A stretch of 6,452 bases of DNA from Candidatus Cloacimonadota bacterium (GCA_016927675.1 JAFGMF010000126.1:1-6452), one strand, 5' to 3'. Numbered from the stretch's first letter, positions 1 through 6,090 are shown. Notes: generated by a model from the letters alone, not told the origin. A program made the numbers and translations.

Positions 1-1949
1 AGTGTTTCATCGATCACCAGAATTCCCTGATCGAATTCCATCAGCTGAGGAATTACTTCAACCCAATCGGATAGCGGAGATTCAAACTGCTCATTTTTAA
101 CGGCTTTCACTTTATAATAATAAGCTTGATCATTCACCAGATCCGTATCAAGATAAAAGCCGGAAACGATAGGTTCTTCGTTTACCTGTTCATATTCGCC
201 TTCAGGAAAATCTGAGCGGTACAGGTTAAAGCCATCAATCTCGATTTCAGCCCAGAAATCACCCCAGAAGATCAGAGCCGAGTTATTCCCTGGATAGCCT
301 CCGTTGATCGAAGCTTGATGAAAAACCTTGCCCCGATTTATAATCCAGTTATCCGGATCAAGCGAGATCTCGACAATTTCAGATCCAGAAAGATCGACTA
401 TCGTCTCTATCGGATTATCGGGAGCAGCTGAGACCAGCAGAGAATCTGTTGCATCCTGATAAAAGATCTTCACAGGTAGCTGAACATGAAATTCTGTGCC
501 CGAAGTCGAGCTTGATTTTACCAGAGTCATTAACTCATTATTATTCTGATCCAGAAAATAAGTATATTCAAAACTCGGGATGCCGGGTTGATAGATCCAT
601 TGCTGAAAGAATTGGTCAAGATCCAGACCGCTCACATTTTCACAGATCATCTGAAAATCATCGGTTATTATATTCCCATTCTGAAAAGTCTGGAAATATT
701 CCTGCAGAACCTGAAAAAACATCTCATTCCCGAACATTGCTCTGAGAATATGCAAAATACTGGCGGCTTTTTCGTAAGTAACCGGAGTGAAAAGAGAATT
801 GTAGGCGGGATCATAAATAGTATAGGAACTTCCGCCGGCCCAGCTGAGATAATATGACTGGATATTGCTGTTAACATAATCCAGCATCGCCTGATACCCC
901 TGAGTTTCTTCGATGAATATAGCTTCGGAATAAGTTGCAAAACCCTCGGAAAGCCAGACATCTTTCCAGGTAAGAGGTGTAAGACAATCTCCGAACCATT
1001 GATGTGACAATTCGTGAGCGATCACAACATCATAGGTGTGGTTTCCGGTGATCAAGTAGGAAGCCAGGGTCGTCATGGTCTGATGTTCCATGGCACCGTA
1101 AGTAGAAAAACTTGTTACCGCATTACCATATTTTTCAAATGGATATTCACCGTATTTATTCGTATATATTTCCATCATTTCGGGTAGTCCGCTCAAATCG
1201 ATCTCAGCTTCATCCTCCAGATTGGGAGGAACGAAATTATGGATCGGGATCCCGTTGTAGTCATCGATCAATTCCACGAGAACTCTTGTTACGATAGAAA
1301 CAAGATAGGTCGCTATCTGATTCTGTCCATCCCAGAAATGGGTCTTTGTCCCGTCTCCATTATCGATGATTTCGGTTCTCACTCCATTCGTGGCAACATT
1401 CCAGTCACTACGCACTGTTATCTCCAGATCAGTTTCCGCCTTATCCCAGGGATGATCATAACATGGCCACCAGTAGCGGGAAGCATTGGGATCGGAGATG
1501 GTATAAATACCCGAAGAAGTAAAAAACATCCCCAGAGCATATGGTACATTACACAGGATTGGATTGCCGGAATATGCCACAACCGTAGTAAATTCTTCGC
1601 CCGGATTGACAGAATCAATCTCGATACTGATCTCAGAGCCATTGTAGGTATAATTAGCCGGTTCTCCGTTCAACTGAACTTCATCGACATCAAGACCGAC
1701 CAGCTCATATTCGATCACAGCCAGATTTTCTTCCAGAAGAACGGTTGCGGCAACTGACCCTTCGATATATTCCTGGGCATCATTTATAGCCATGGAAATG
1801 TGATAATGCAAAACATCAAATCCGTGTGCCGAATCAGCCCGGACTTCAGTAAAAGGTATAACAGCTCCGGAAGATTCAATTTTCGGATGAGCATTGAGAA
1901 TAAATGACACCATCAGTGCCAGGAAAATGATTATGATTTTCCGCTTCAT
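1..1949 (-). CDS. Secreted M1-family zinc aminopeptidase with FN3-like module (C-terminus outside window)
   Basis: A zinc metallopeptidase of the M1 (gluzincin, aminopeptidase N/LTA4H-like) family, expected to remove N-terminal residues from peptides outside the cytoplasm. The frame stays open from the ATG at 1949 to the window edge, giving 649 visible residues. Residues 1-20 are a signal peptide (MKRK, then a hydrophobic stretch ending LNA). The N-terminal beta domain contains RYWWPCYDHPWDKA (158-171), the usual M1 signature before the active site. The exopeptidase motif is YGAMEH (284-289), with His in place of the common Asn. Zinc ligands and catalytic Glu are HELSH (312-316) and E335 in WLSEGFATY, an exact HExxH-18-E. 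Y392 in TYEKA is the likely transition-state Tyr. WIYQPGIP (451-458) closes the core. Residues about 553-635 form an FN3-like module (FNLYRSDFPEGEY, YYYKVKAV), followed by GILVIDET, which starts another domain. The start is supported by GAGG (1957-1960) seven bases upstream. Family assignment is firm; substrate is unknown. Confidence 0.95.
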   Translation of the reverse strand, partial: MKRKIIIIFLALMVSFILNAHPKIESSGAVIPFTEVRADSAHGFDVLHYHISMAINDAQEYIEGSVAATVLLEENLAVIEYELVGLDVDEVQLNGEPANYTYNGSEISIEIDSVNPGEEFTTVVAYSGNPILCNVPYALGMFFTSSGIYTISDPNASRYWWPCYDHPWDKAETDLEITVRSDWNVATNGVRTEIIDNGDGTKTHFWDGQNQIATYLVSIVTRVLVELIDDYNGIPIHNFVPPNLEDEAEIDLSGLPEMMEIYTNKYGEYPFEKYGNAVTSFSTYGAMEHQTMTTLASYLITGNHTYDVVIAHELSHQWFGDCLTPLTWKDVWLSEGFATYSEAIFIEETQGYQAMLDYVNSNIQSYYLSWAGGSSYTIYDPAYNSLFTPVTYEKAASILHILRAMFGNEMFFQVLQEYFQTFQNGNIITDDFQMICENVSGLDLDQFFQQWIYQPGIPSFEYTYFLDQNNNELMTLVKSSSTSGTEFHVQLPVKIFYQDATDSLLVSAAPDNPIETIVDLSGSEIVEISLDPDNWIINRGKVFHQASINGGYPGNNSALIFWGDFWAEIEIDGFNLYRSDFPEGEYEQVNEEPIVSGFYLDTDLVNDQAYYYKVKAVKNEQFESPLSDWVEVIPQLMEFDQGILVIDET

Positions 1950-1956
1950 TATTTAA

Positions 1957-1960
1957 CCTC
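1957..1960 (-). promoter_or_regulatory. Ribosome binding site of the M1 peptidase gene
   Basis: On the minus strand GAGG lies seven bases before the ATG at 1949, which fixes that start. It sits in one arm of a small inverted repeat (AACC, five bases, GGTT; 1955-1967) that could weakly sequester it; a 4-bp stem alone is marginal. Confidence 0.6.
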
Positions 1961-1966
1961 ACAGGT

Positions 1967-1980
1967 TCAGATTTATCTGA
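1967..1980. repeat. 14-bp palindrome TCAGAT-TT-ATCTGA upstream of the M1 peptidase gene
   Basis: The two 6-base arms are perfect reverse complements around TT. It lies 18 bases before the M1 peptidase start, just upstream of the ribosome binding site. It could be an operator or a small 5'-UTR hairpin; chance occurrence in AT-rich DNA is also possible. Confidence 0.35.
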
Positions 1981-2140
1981 TCGAATATTTTTCAGTCAGG
2001 ATGTTTTTCGGCAACTTTTTTTTTCTGATTTGAACTGAATTACAATTTTTTCCCCGATAAAATCTTGAATATATTTCAGAAATTTTTGATTTTTCTTTGC
2101 TCAAATCGATCCATTCCGGAAAATTTTTCTTGTCTTATCC

Positions 2141-2153
2141 TGATAAATTATCA
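2141..2153. repeat. 13-bp palindrome TGATAA-A-TTATCA upstream of the propeller gene
   Basis: Perfect 6-base arms around a single A. It ends 14 bases before the -10-like TATTAT at 2167, where a -35 box would be, which is a plausible place for a regulator to bind. The role is inferred from position only. Confidence 0.35.
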
Positions 2154-2217
2154 AAAAATGCCTCTTTATTATATTAGCTTCATTAATGCAGAATTTTTCA
2201 CAGGAAAAAATTAACAC

Positions 2218-2222
2218 AGGAG
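2218..2222 (+). promoter_or_regulatory. Ribosome binding site that sets the propeller protein start
   Basis: AGGAG stands five bases before the ATG at 2228. The in-frame ATG at 2186 lacks such a site and would put 14 mostly polar residues before an otherwise normal signal peptide, so 2228 is the preferred start. Confidence 0.75.
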
Positions 2223-2227
2223 TTATC

Positions 2228-4858
2228 ATGCGCTTTATCATTATTCTTATAATTGTTTCTTCAGCTTTCAGTTTACTGATTGCTGTTGATCAGCGCCAGG
2301 AGTCAGCTCGGGAGCTGATCTCTCATAAGATCACCGCTGCTGATTATCAGAACAGCAAGGATTATGCTACGGCAATTGATCTTGATGGAGACTGGTTGAT
2401 CGTTGGAGCTCCTCTGGACAATGAGCTTGCACCCAATGCCGGCAGTGCCTATATCTACCATTGGGACGGAAGCACCTGGAGTAATGAATACAAACTGTTT
2501 GCCTCTGATGCTGAAGAGAATGACCAGTTCGGATGTTCAGTAGCCATTTCTGGTGATATGGCTCTGGTGGGCGCTTGGTATGAAGATACCAGGGCCAGTA
2601 ATGCTGGAGCTGTTTATGCTTTTTATTACGATGGGGCTGACTGGACACAACAGAAACTGATGGCAAATGATGGGGAAGCACATAATCATTTCGGCAGATG
2701 CCTTGATCTGGATGCCAATGCCGCTGTTATCGGCGCTCCCGGCAGAAGCGAGACCGGCAACCAGTCCGGAGTGATCTATACTTTTACAAGATCAGGAAAC
2801 AGCTGGATCCAACACGAAAAATTGTTTCCGACCGACAATGCCATGTACGATTATTTCGGCAGTTCTGTTTCCATTTCGGGCAACTGGATTGCCACCGGCT
2901 CTACCGGAAATGACGAAGCAGGCAACGGATCCGGTGCAGTTTATTTCTATCAGAATTCCGCCGGTAACTGGCTGGAAAGAGATAAAGTAATTGCCTCAGA
3001 CACAACAGTCAGTGACGAATTTGGCTATGCAGTTGCCATTGATGGCGATTATGCACTGTTGACAGCCTGGAAAGACGATGATAACGGACCCAATTCCGGA
3101 TCTGCTTATATTTTTAAACGTGATGGCCTGATCTGGAATGAGCAGGATAAAATAACACCCTCCAATGCCGGGACAAGTGACATGTTCGGCAATTCTGCTT
3201 CACTGGACGGCGATTATGCTGTTGTCGGTGCTGCTTATTATGACGATGATGATCTTGACTGCGGTAGTGCCTGGGTATTTTACAGAACTGGTACCCAATG
3301 GGATCAAATTGATATTCTGCTGTCTGATGTTCGAACTCCTGACGACCTCTTCGGATATCAGGTTGCGATCGACGGAACGACGATAGCTGTCGGCTGCCCT
3401 GGTGATGATGATAATGGCATTGATTCAGGTTCCGTATTCTCATTTCAAAATACGGATAATGATTTCTCCCTTGCCGGAAAAGTATTTGCCAGTGACGGTT
3501 TTGCCTACCGGTATTTCGGTTCGGTAATTGCCATGGACGCTGACTGGCTGGCTGTCGGAGTTCCTCTGGATAATGATAACGGAGAAGAGGCTGGAGCAGT
3601 TTATATCTATCATTGGACAGGCAGTGAATGGTCAGAGGAGAGCAAATTCAGTGGTTCAGACACTGAGGATGGTGATCAGTTCGGCAGCAGTATAGCGATC
3701 CAGGGGCAGGATATCATGATTGGAGCCTGGCATGAAGATACCGCTGCTAACAATGCGGGAGCTGTTTATTACTACAGATATGATGGAAGATCCTGGCAGG
3801 AGCAGAAACTGGTTGCCTTTGATGCGACTGCCCATGCCCACTTTGGATTCTCAGTATCATTTGATGGAAATTTAGCTGCTGTTGGCGCTCCAGGTTGTTA
3901 CGATAATGGCTCTCAATCGGGAGCGGTGTATCTGTTTGAAAAGATTGGAGAAACCTGGCAGAATCCGACAAAATACATCCCAGCTGACAACGTTCTTTAT
4001 GATTACCTTGGCAGATCGGTAGCAGTTTCCGGAAACCGCATGATTGCCGGTGCCACCGGAGTGGATGATCATGGCAATTCCTCGGGTGCCGCTTATATCC
4101 TTGATTTATCAACTACTGATGAAATCAAGTTATTCCCGTCAGATGTAGCAGTTACGGATAATTTCGGAGGAGTTGTAGCTATCTCAGGGAATTATGCCTT
4201 GATCAGTTCGGTAAACGATGATGACTTCGGGCCTAATTCAGGCAGTGCTTATATATTTTATTATAATGGAACTTCCTGGATTCAACAGCAGAAACTCACA
4301 CCTTCCTCACTCCATGCTGGAGATTATTTCGGCAGCTCTCTCTCCCTTAATGATGATTATGCCGCTGTTGCCAGTTTTTATCATTCCAACACAGACGAAC
4401 AGGAGGGTGGAACGGTTTTTCTTTATCAACGAATATTGGAAAACTGGAACATTCTGCTGGATTTAAGCGCTCCGGATCCTTCGGATTTCGATTGGTTTGG
4501 CAAAGCCGTTGCCATTTCAGATGACAGGGCTGCCTGCGGCTGGATCGGTGATGATGATTACGGGATCGATACCGGGGCTGTGATGATTTTTCATGATCTG
4601 GATACGGTAACACCACTGGCAAGTCCATCTGAGATAATCATAAATGCAACTGCAGTTTCAGGAGTTGATATTTTTTTCGACTCCGTCAGCGGAGCAACAG
4701 GATATAAAATCTATGCGTCCGACTCAGTTGAAGGCCCTTATTCTGATATCTCCGGAACCGGTTCATTCAGCCAGATCGGAGAGCAGATGCAATGGTCATC
4801 TCCGCAACTGGACAATAGGCGTTTTTTCAAAGTGATTGCTCTTCAGGAGAGTCGCTGA
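2228..4858 (+). CDS. Secreted FG-GAP repeat protein, tandem double seven-bladed beta-propeller plus C-terminal FN3-like domain
   Basis: An 876-residue exported protein of unknown substrate, probably a surface or matrix protein for binding or adhesion. Residues 1-19 are a signal peptide (MRF, hydrophobic core, SLLIA). Residues 34-796 hold 14 repeats of about 55 residues starting near 34, 89, 143, 198, 253, 308, 363, 418, 473, 527, 582, 634, 689 and 745. The consensus is K-x4-D, then FG at repeat positions 13-14, VAIsGDyAlvGA, a D/N-rich loop, SGavYiF, and W near position 51. This matches the FG-GAP_2 type seen in bacterial surface proteins, related to integrin-alpha blades. Repeats 1-7 pair with 8-14 one to one. 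The last 80 residues (797-876) are FN3-like (ATGYKIYASDSVEGPY, then FFKVIAL). No Cys lipobox, no membrane anchor and no recognisable type IX sorting tail is present. It is divergent from the M1 peptidase gene and convergent with the HD gene. Family is firm; molecular role is inferred. Confidence 0.92.
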   Translation: MRFIIILIIVSSAFSLLIAVDQRQESARELISHKITAADYQNSKDYATAIDLDGDWLIVGAPLDNELAPNAGSAYIYHWDGSTWSNEYKLFASDAEENDQFGCSVAISGDMALVGAWYEDTRASNAGAVYAFYYDGADWTQQKLMANDGEAHNHFGRCLDLDANAAVIGAPGRSETGNQSGVIYTFTRSGNSWIQHEKLFPTDNAMYDYFGSSVSISGNWIATGSTGNDEAGNGSGAVYFYQNSAGNWLERDKVIASDTTVSDEFGYAVAIDGDYALLTAWKDDDNGPNSGSAYIFKRDGLIWNEQDKITPSNAGTSDMFGNSASLDGDYAVVGAAYYDDDDLDCGSAWVFYRTGTQWDQIDILLSDVRTPDDLFGYQVAIDGTTIAVGCPGDDDNGIDSGSVFSFQNTDNDFSLAGKVFASDGFAYRYFGSVIAMDADWLAVGVPLDNDNGEEAGAVYIYHWTGSEWSEESKFSGSDTEDGDQFGSSIAIQGQDIMIGAWHEDTAANNAGAVYYYRYDGRSWQEQKLVAFDATAHAHFGFSVSFDGNLAAVGAPGCYDNGSQSGAVYLFEKIGETWQNPTKYIPADNVLYDYLGRSVAVSGNRMIAGATGVDDHGNSSGAAYILDLSTTDEIKLFPSDVAVTDNFGGVVAISGNYALISSVNDDDFGPNSGSAYIFYYNGTSWIQQQKLTPSSLHAGDYFGSSLSLNDDYAAVASFYHSNTDEQEGGTVFLYQRILENWNILLDLSAPDPSDFDWFGKAVAISDDRAACGWIGDDDYGIDTGAVMIFHDLDTVTPLASPSEIIINATAVSGVDIFFDSVSGATGYKIYASDSVEGPYSDISGTGSFSQIGEQMQWSSPQLDNRRFFKVIALQESR
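2327..4615 (+). repeat. Internal tandem duplication: blades 1-7 (2327-3478) and 8-14 (3479-4615)
   Basis: Landmarks recur at a fixed distance: PLDN at 2411 and 3563, the GAW motif at 2570 and 3722, and the TG in blades 4 and 11 at 2903 and 4055 are all 1152 nt (384 residues) apart. The spacing then falls to 1143 nt for GPNSGSAYIF (3086 and 4229) because blade 11 is three residues shorter, and becomes 1146 nt for GDDD (3401 and 4547). By hand alignment the two halves share about 45% identical residues, against about 30% for adjacent blades 1 and 2. DNA identity is patchy, so the event is old. Confidence 0.88.
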
Positions 4859-4865
4859 GTATTTT

Positions 4866-4899
4866 TGTTCTGAATAAAACAGCTGTTTTATTCAGAACA
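4866..4899. terminator. Perfect 34-bp palindrome between convergent genes, candidate bidirectional terminator
   Basis: The 15-base arm TGTTCTGAATAAAAC is followed by AGCT and its exact reverse complement. The centre AGCT is itself palindromic, so the whole 34 bp is symmetrical. It starts eight bases after the propeller stop codon and contains the HD gene's TAA (minus strand, 4888-4890). On either strand RNA could form a 15-bp hairpin. No U-run follows the hairpin on either strand; the only T run (4862-4866) lies on its left on the plus strand. It is therefore not a textbook intrinsic terminator, but position and symmetry favour a shared 3'-end or mRNA-protecting structure. Confidence 0.6.
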
Positions 4900-5445
4900 G
4901 TCAAACAGGTATTTACGTAGACTGCTATCAGTAACTTTCTTCTGGGCAGAGATAAGCAGTTCCAGTGCTTGATTATTACCGGTTTCGGAAAATATCTCTG
5001 CCTGCAATCCCATTTCCAGTTTATCAAGCTGCCTTACAAATCTACCTTCAGCAGAAGTTTCGAATTCAAATTCTTTCCATAATCCCAGCAATCTGTCTCC
5101 ATCCGGAAGTGGACTCAAGATCTTTTCCGCTGCCTGAAGCTCCAATCTGCTCTTTTCTGCTTCATCAATATTATCGGCAGGTGTTAGATCGCCAATGATA
5201 CATTCACCGGCTTCGTGAAGAAGCGCTATCTCCAATACTCTAAGCCTGTCCAGATGTTCCGGGCAGAGAAGAAGTGCCAGAATTGCAGTCCCGAACGAAT
5301 GATCAGCCGCTGATTCCACTTTATCTGCATCTACCTGTCTCTGCAGCCATCCCTGCCGAAACAATGCCTTTAAACGCATGAAGTATTGAAAAGCCTTAAC
5401 CTCTGCCACTTTACTTTCCGGAATAATCTCATATTTCCATTTCAT
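4888..5445 (-). CDS. HD-superfamily phosphohydrolase (YfbR/HDDC2-like) with His-Glu in place of His-Asp
   Basis: A 185-residue cytoplasmic protein of the HD hydrolase superfamily, closest by motif order to the YfbR/HDDC2 group, whose studied members are metal-dependent 5'-nucleotidases on deoxynucleoside monophosphates. Visible motifs are LKALFRQGWLQRQV (25-38), the first metal His in ADHSFG (H49), LLHEAGECIIGDLTP (75-89) and the distal Asp in RQLDKLEMGLQ (D141). E81 and D86, usually conserved after the HD pair, are present. The odd point is H77-E78: the codon is GAA, where the family normally has Asp. Length fits the family. The chosen ATG at 5445 has only a weak AGAG-like site; M23 is an alternative start but would remove much of the first helix. 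The stop codon lies inside the 34-bp palindrome shared with the convergent propeller gene. Whether the enzyme is active is not decidable here. Confidence 0.88.
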   Translation of the reverse strand: MKWKYEIIPESKVAEVKAFQYFMRLKALFRQGWLQRQVDADKVESAADHSFGTAILALLLCPEHLDRLRVLEIALLHEAGECIIGDLTPADNIDEAEKSRLELQAAEKILSPLPDGDRLLGLWKEFEFETSAEGRFVRQLDKLEMGLQAEIFSETGNNQALELLISAQKKVTDSSLRKYLFDCSE

Positions 5446-5585
5446 GTCTCTGATCCATAGAAGATGTTATTATGAGTCAATAAATTTTATTTAATTATGA
5501 TTCTTATGCAATTTTATCTTCGTGACGATATCGGTTAAGTAATAGTATCCAAATTTCATCAGATAAAAATTTCTATTACAATCAT
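5446..5585. other. 140-bp AT-rich gap between methyltransferase and HD genes, with an inverted repeat
   Basis: No coding frame is supported. It contains an inverted repeat with arms GTAATAG (5539-5545) and CTATTAC (5573-5579), with an inner pair AAATTT (5551-5556 and 5567-5572) and a ten-base loop. As RNA this could form a bulged hairpin just after the methyltransferase stop. No U-run follows it, so terminator function is uncertain. The HD gene probably has its own promoter here. Confidence 0.35.
5484..5511 (-). promoter_or_regulatory. Weak candidate promoter for the HD gene
   Basis: On the minus strand TTGCAT (5506-5511), a 16-base spacer and TAAAAT (5484-5489) resemble sigma-70 boxes, with the -10 matching five of six bases and the -35 three of six. 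It lies about 40 bases before the HD start. AT-rich DNA gives such matches often, and promoter consensus in this lineage may differ. Confidence 0.25.
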
Positions 5586-6083
5586 TTAATCACGTGTAAA
5601 AATACCCCATTGAGATAAACCGGCAATAATTTTGATCTGTTTATCCGAAAAAACAGAGATTGTTTTAAAATCCACAAGATGATCGTGAGGACTAGTACGT
5701 TTCTGATTTAAGCCCATCGTTTCAAAAATTTTCATCAACCAGTCCATTCCTGGCACTGGTGATGTCAACAACAATTTACCGCCTGATTTTAAAAGGTCGT
5801 AACAAGCCTGAAAGCAATCAACATGTTCTACAACCTCAAAGGCAATGATATAATCAAAGAAATTCGGATTAAGACAAAGCTTTTCCCAATCTAAAATATT
5901 TCCAATAATGTCAGCAGGAGGATTAATATCAATACTTAGATAGTTTTGCCAGTTATTCGTTTTCAGATACTTTCCCACCCATCCATCACCACTGCCGATT
6001 TCAAGAATATGTGCAGTTTCAGGTATTGGTTTTAAAAAAAAATCGATTTTCTTTTTTTGTGCATAATCGCTAAGCATTGGCAT
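5586..6083 (-). CDS. Class I SAM-dependent methyltransferase
   Basis: A 165-residue cytoplasmic methyltransferase of the seven-beta-strand, Methyltransf_11/23 type, which transfers a methyl group from S-adenosylmethionine to an unknown acceptor. The SAM-binding loop is ILEIGSGDGWVGKYL (26-40); D52 in SIDIN is the acidic residue expected to contact the ribose; D65 follows in NILDW; FDYIIAFEVVEHV (76-88) is motif post-II and LLKSGGKLLLTSPVPG (97-112) is the strand-turn after it. The C-terminal 50 residues, including SPHDHLVDF, complete a short fold with no extra substrate domain. The ATG at 6083 has GGAG seven bases upstream. By hand count GC is about 34%, against about 45% for the HD gene beside it, and codons 10-17 contain an A7 and a T9 run. 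This suggests recent acquisition. Neighbours do not indicate a substrate; sugar, lipid or small-molecule methylation are all possible. Confidence 0.88.
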   Translation of the reverse strand: MPMLSDYAQKKKIDFFLKPIPETAHILEIGSGDGWVGKYLKTNNWQNYLSIDINPPADIIGNILDWEKLCLNPNFFDYIIAFEVVEHVDCFQACYDLLKSGGKLLLTSPVPGMDWLMKIFETMGLNQKRTSPHDHLVDFKTISVFSDKQIKIIAGLSQWGIFTRD

Positions 6084-6090
6084 CTTTAAT

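Larger units (their letters stand above)
1950..2227. promoter_or_regulatory. Divergent AT-rich intergenic region with promoters of both large genes
   Basis: These 278 bp separate the divergently transcribed M1 peptidase and propeller genes, so promoters for both must lie here or overlap. The region is very AT-rich with long T runs (for example near 2016-2024). For the plus-strand gene the best -10-like stretch is TATTATATTAG (2167-2177), without a convincing -35 box. For the minus-strand gene I see no clear promoter. Two perfect short palindromes (1967-1980 and 2141-2153), one nearer each gene, and a 13-bp near-perfect direct repeat (1983-1995 and 2067-2079) are listed separately. No reading frame here resembles a gene. 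Confidence 0.5.

Noticed and set aside
449..1757. Plus-strand frames of 61-172 codons across 449-1757
   Set aside because: They lie antisense to the M1 peptidase, whose minus-strand frame carries all family motifs without interruption. Their translations show no domain logic and they lack convincing ribosome binding sites.
2186..2227. Fourteen-codon N-terminal extension of the propeller protein from the ATG at 2186
   Set aside because: The ATG at 2228 has AGGAG at ideal distance and starts directly with a signal peptide; the longer version would bury it behind polar residues.
2327..4615. CRISPR array or DNA satellite as an explanation of the repetitive centre
   Set aside because: The periodicity is about 165 nt, in frame, and conserved at protein rather than DNA level, which is a protein repeat.
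2367..4835. Antisense and out-of-frame reading frames within the propeller gene
   Set aside because: They recur because the repeats recur; they are rich in His, Gln and Arg as expected for the reverse of Asp-rich coding and show no independent features.
5526..5533. Palindrome CGATATCG upstream of the HD gene
   Set aside because: Only 8 bp with no extension, spacing partner or clear promoter relation.
5586..6083. DNA methyltransferase of a restriction-modification system
   Set aside because: No NPPY/DPPY or PC motif, no target-recognition domain and no restriction-enzyme neighbour; the motif set fits small-molecule or other non-DNA class I methyltransferases.
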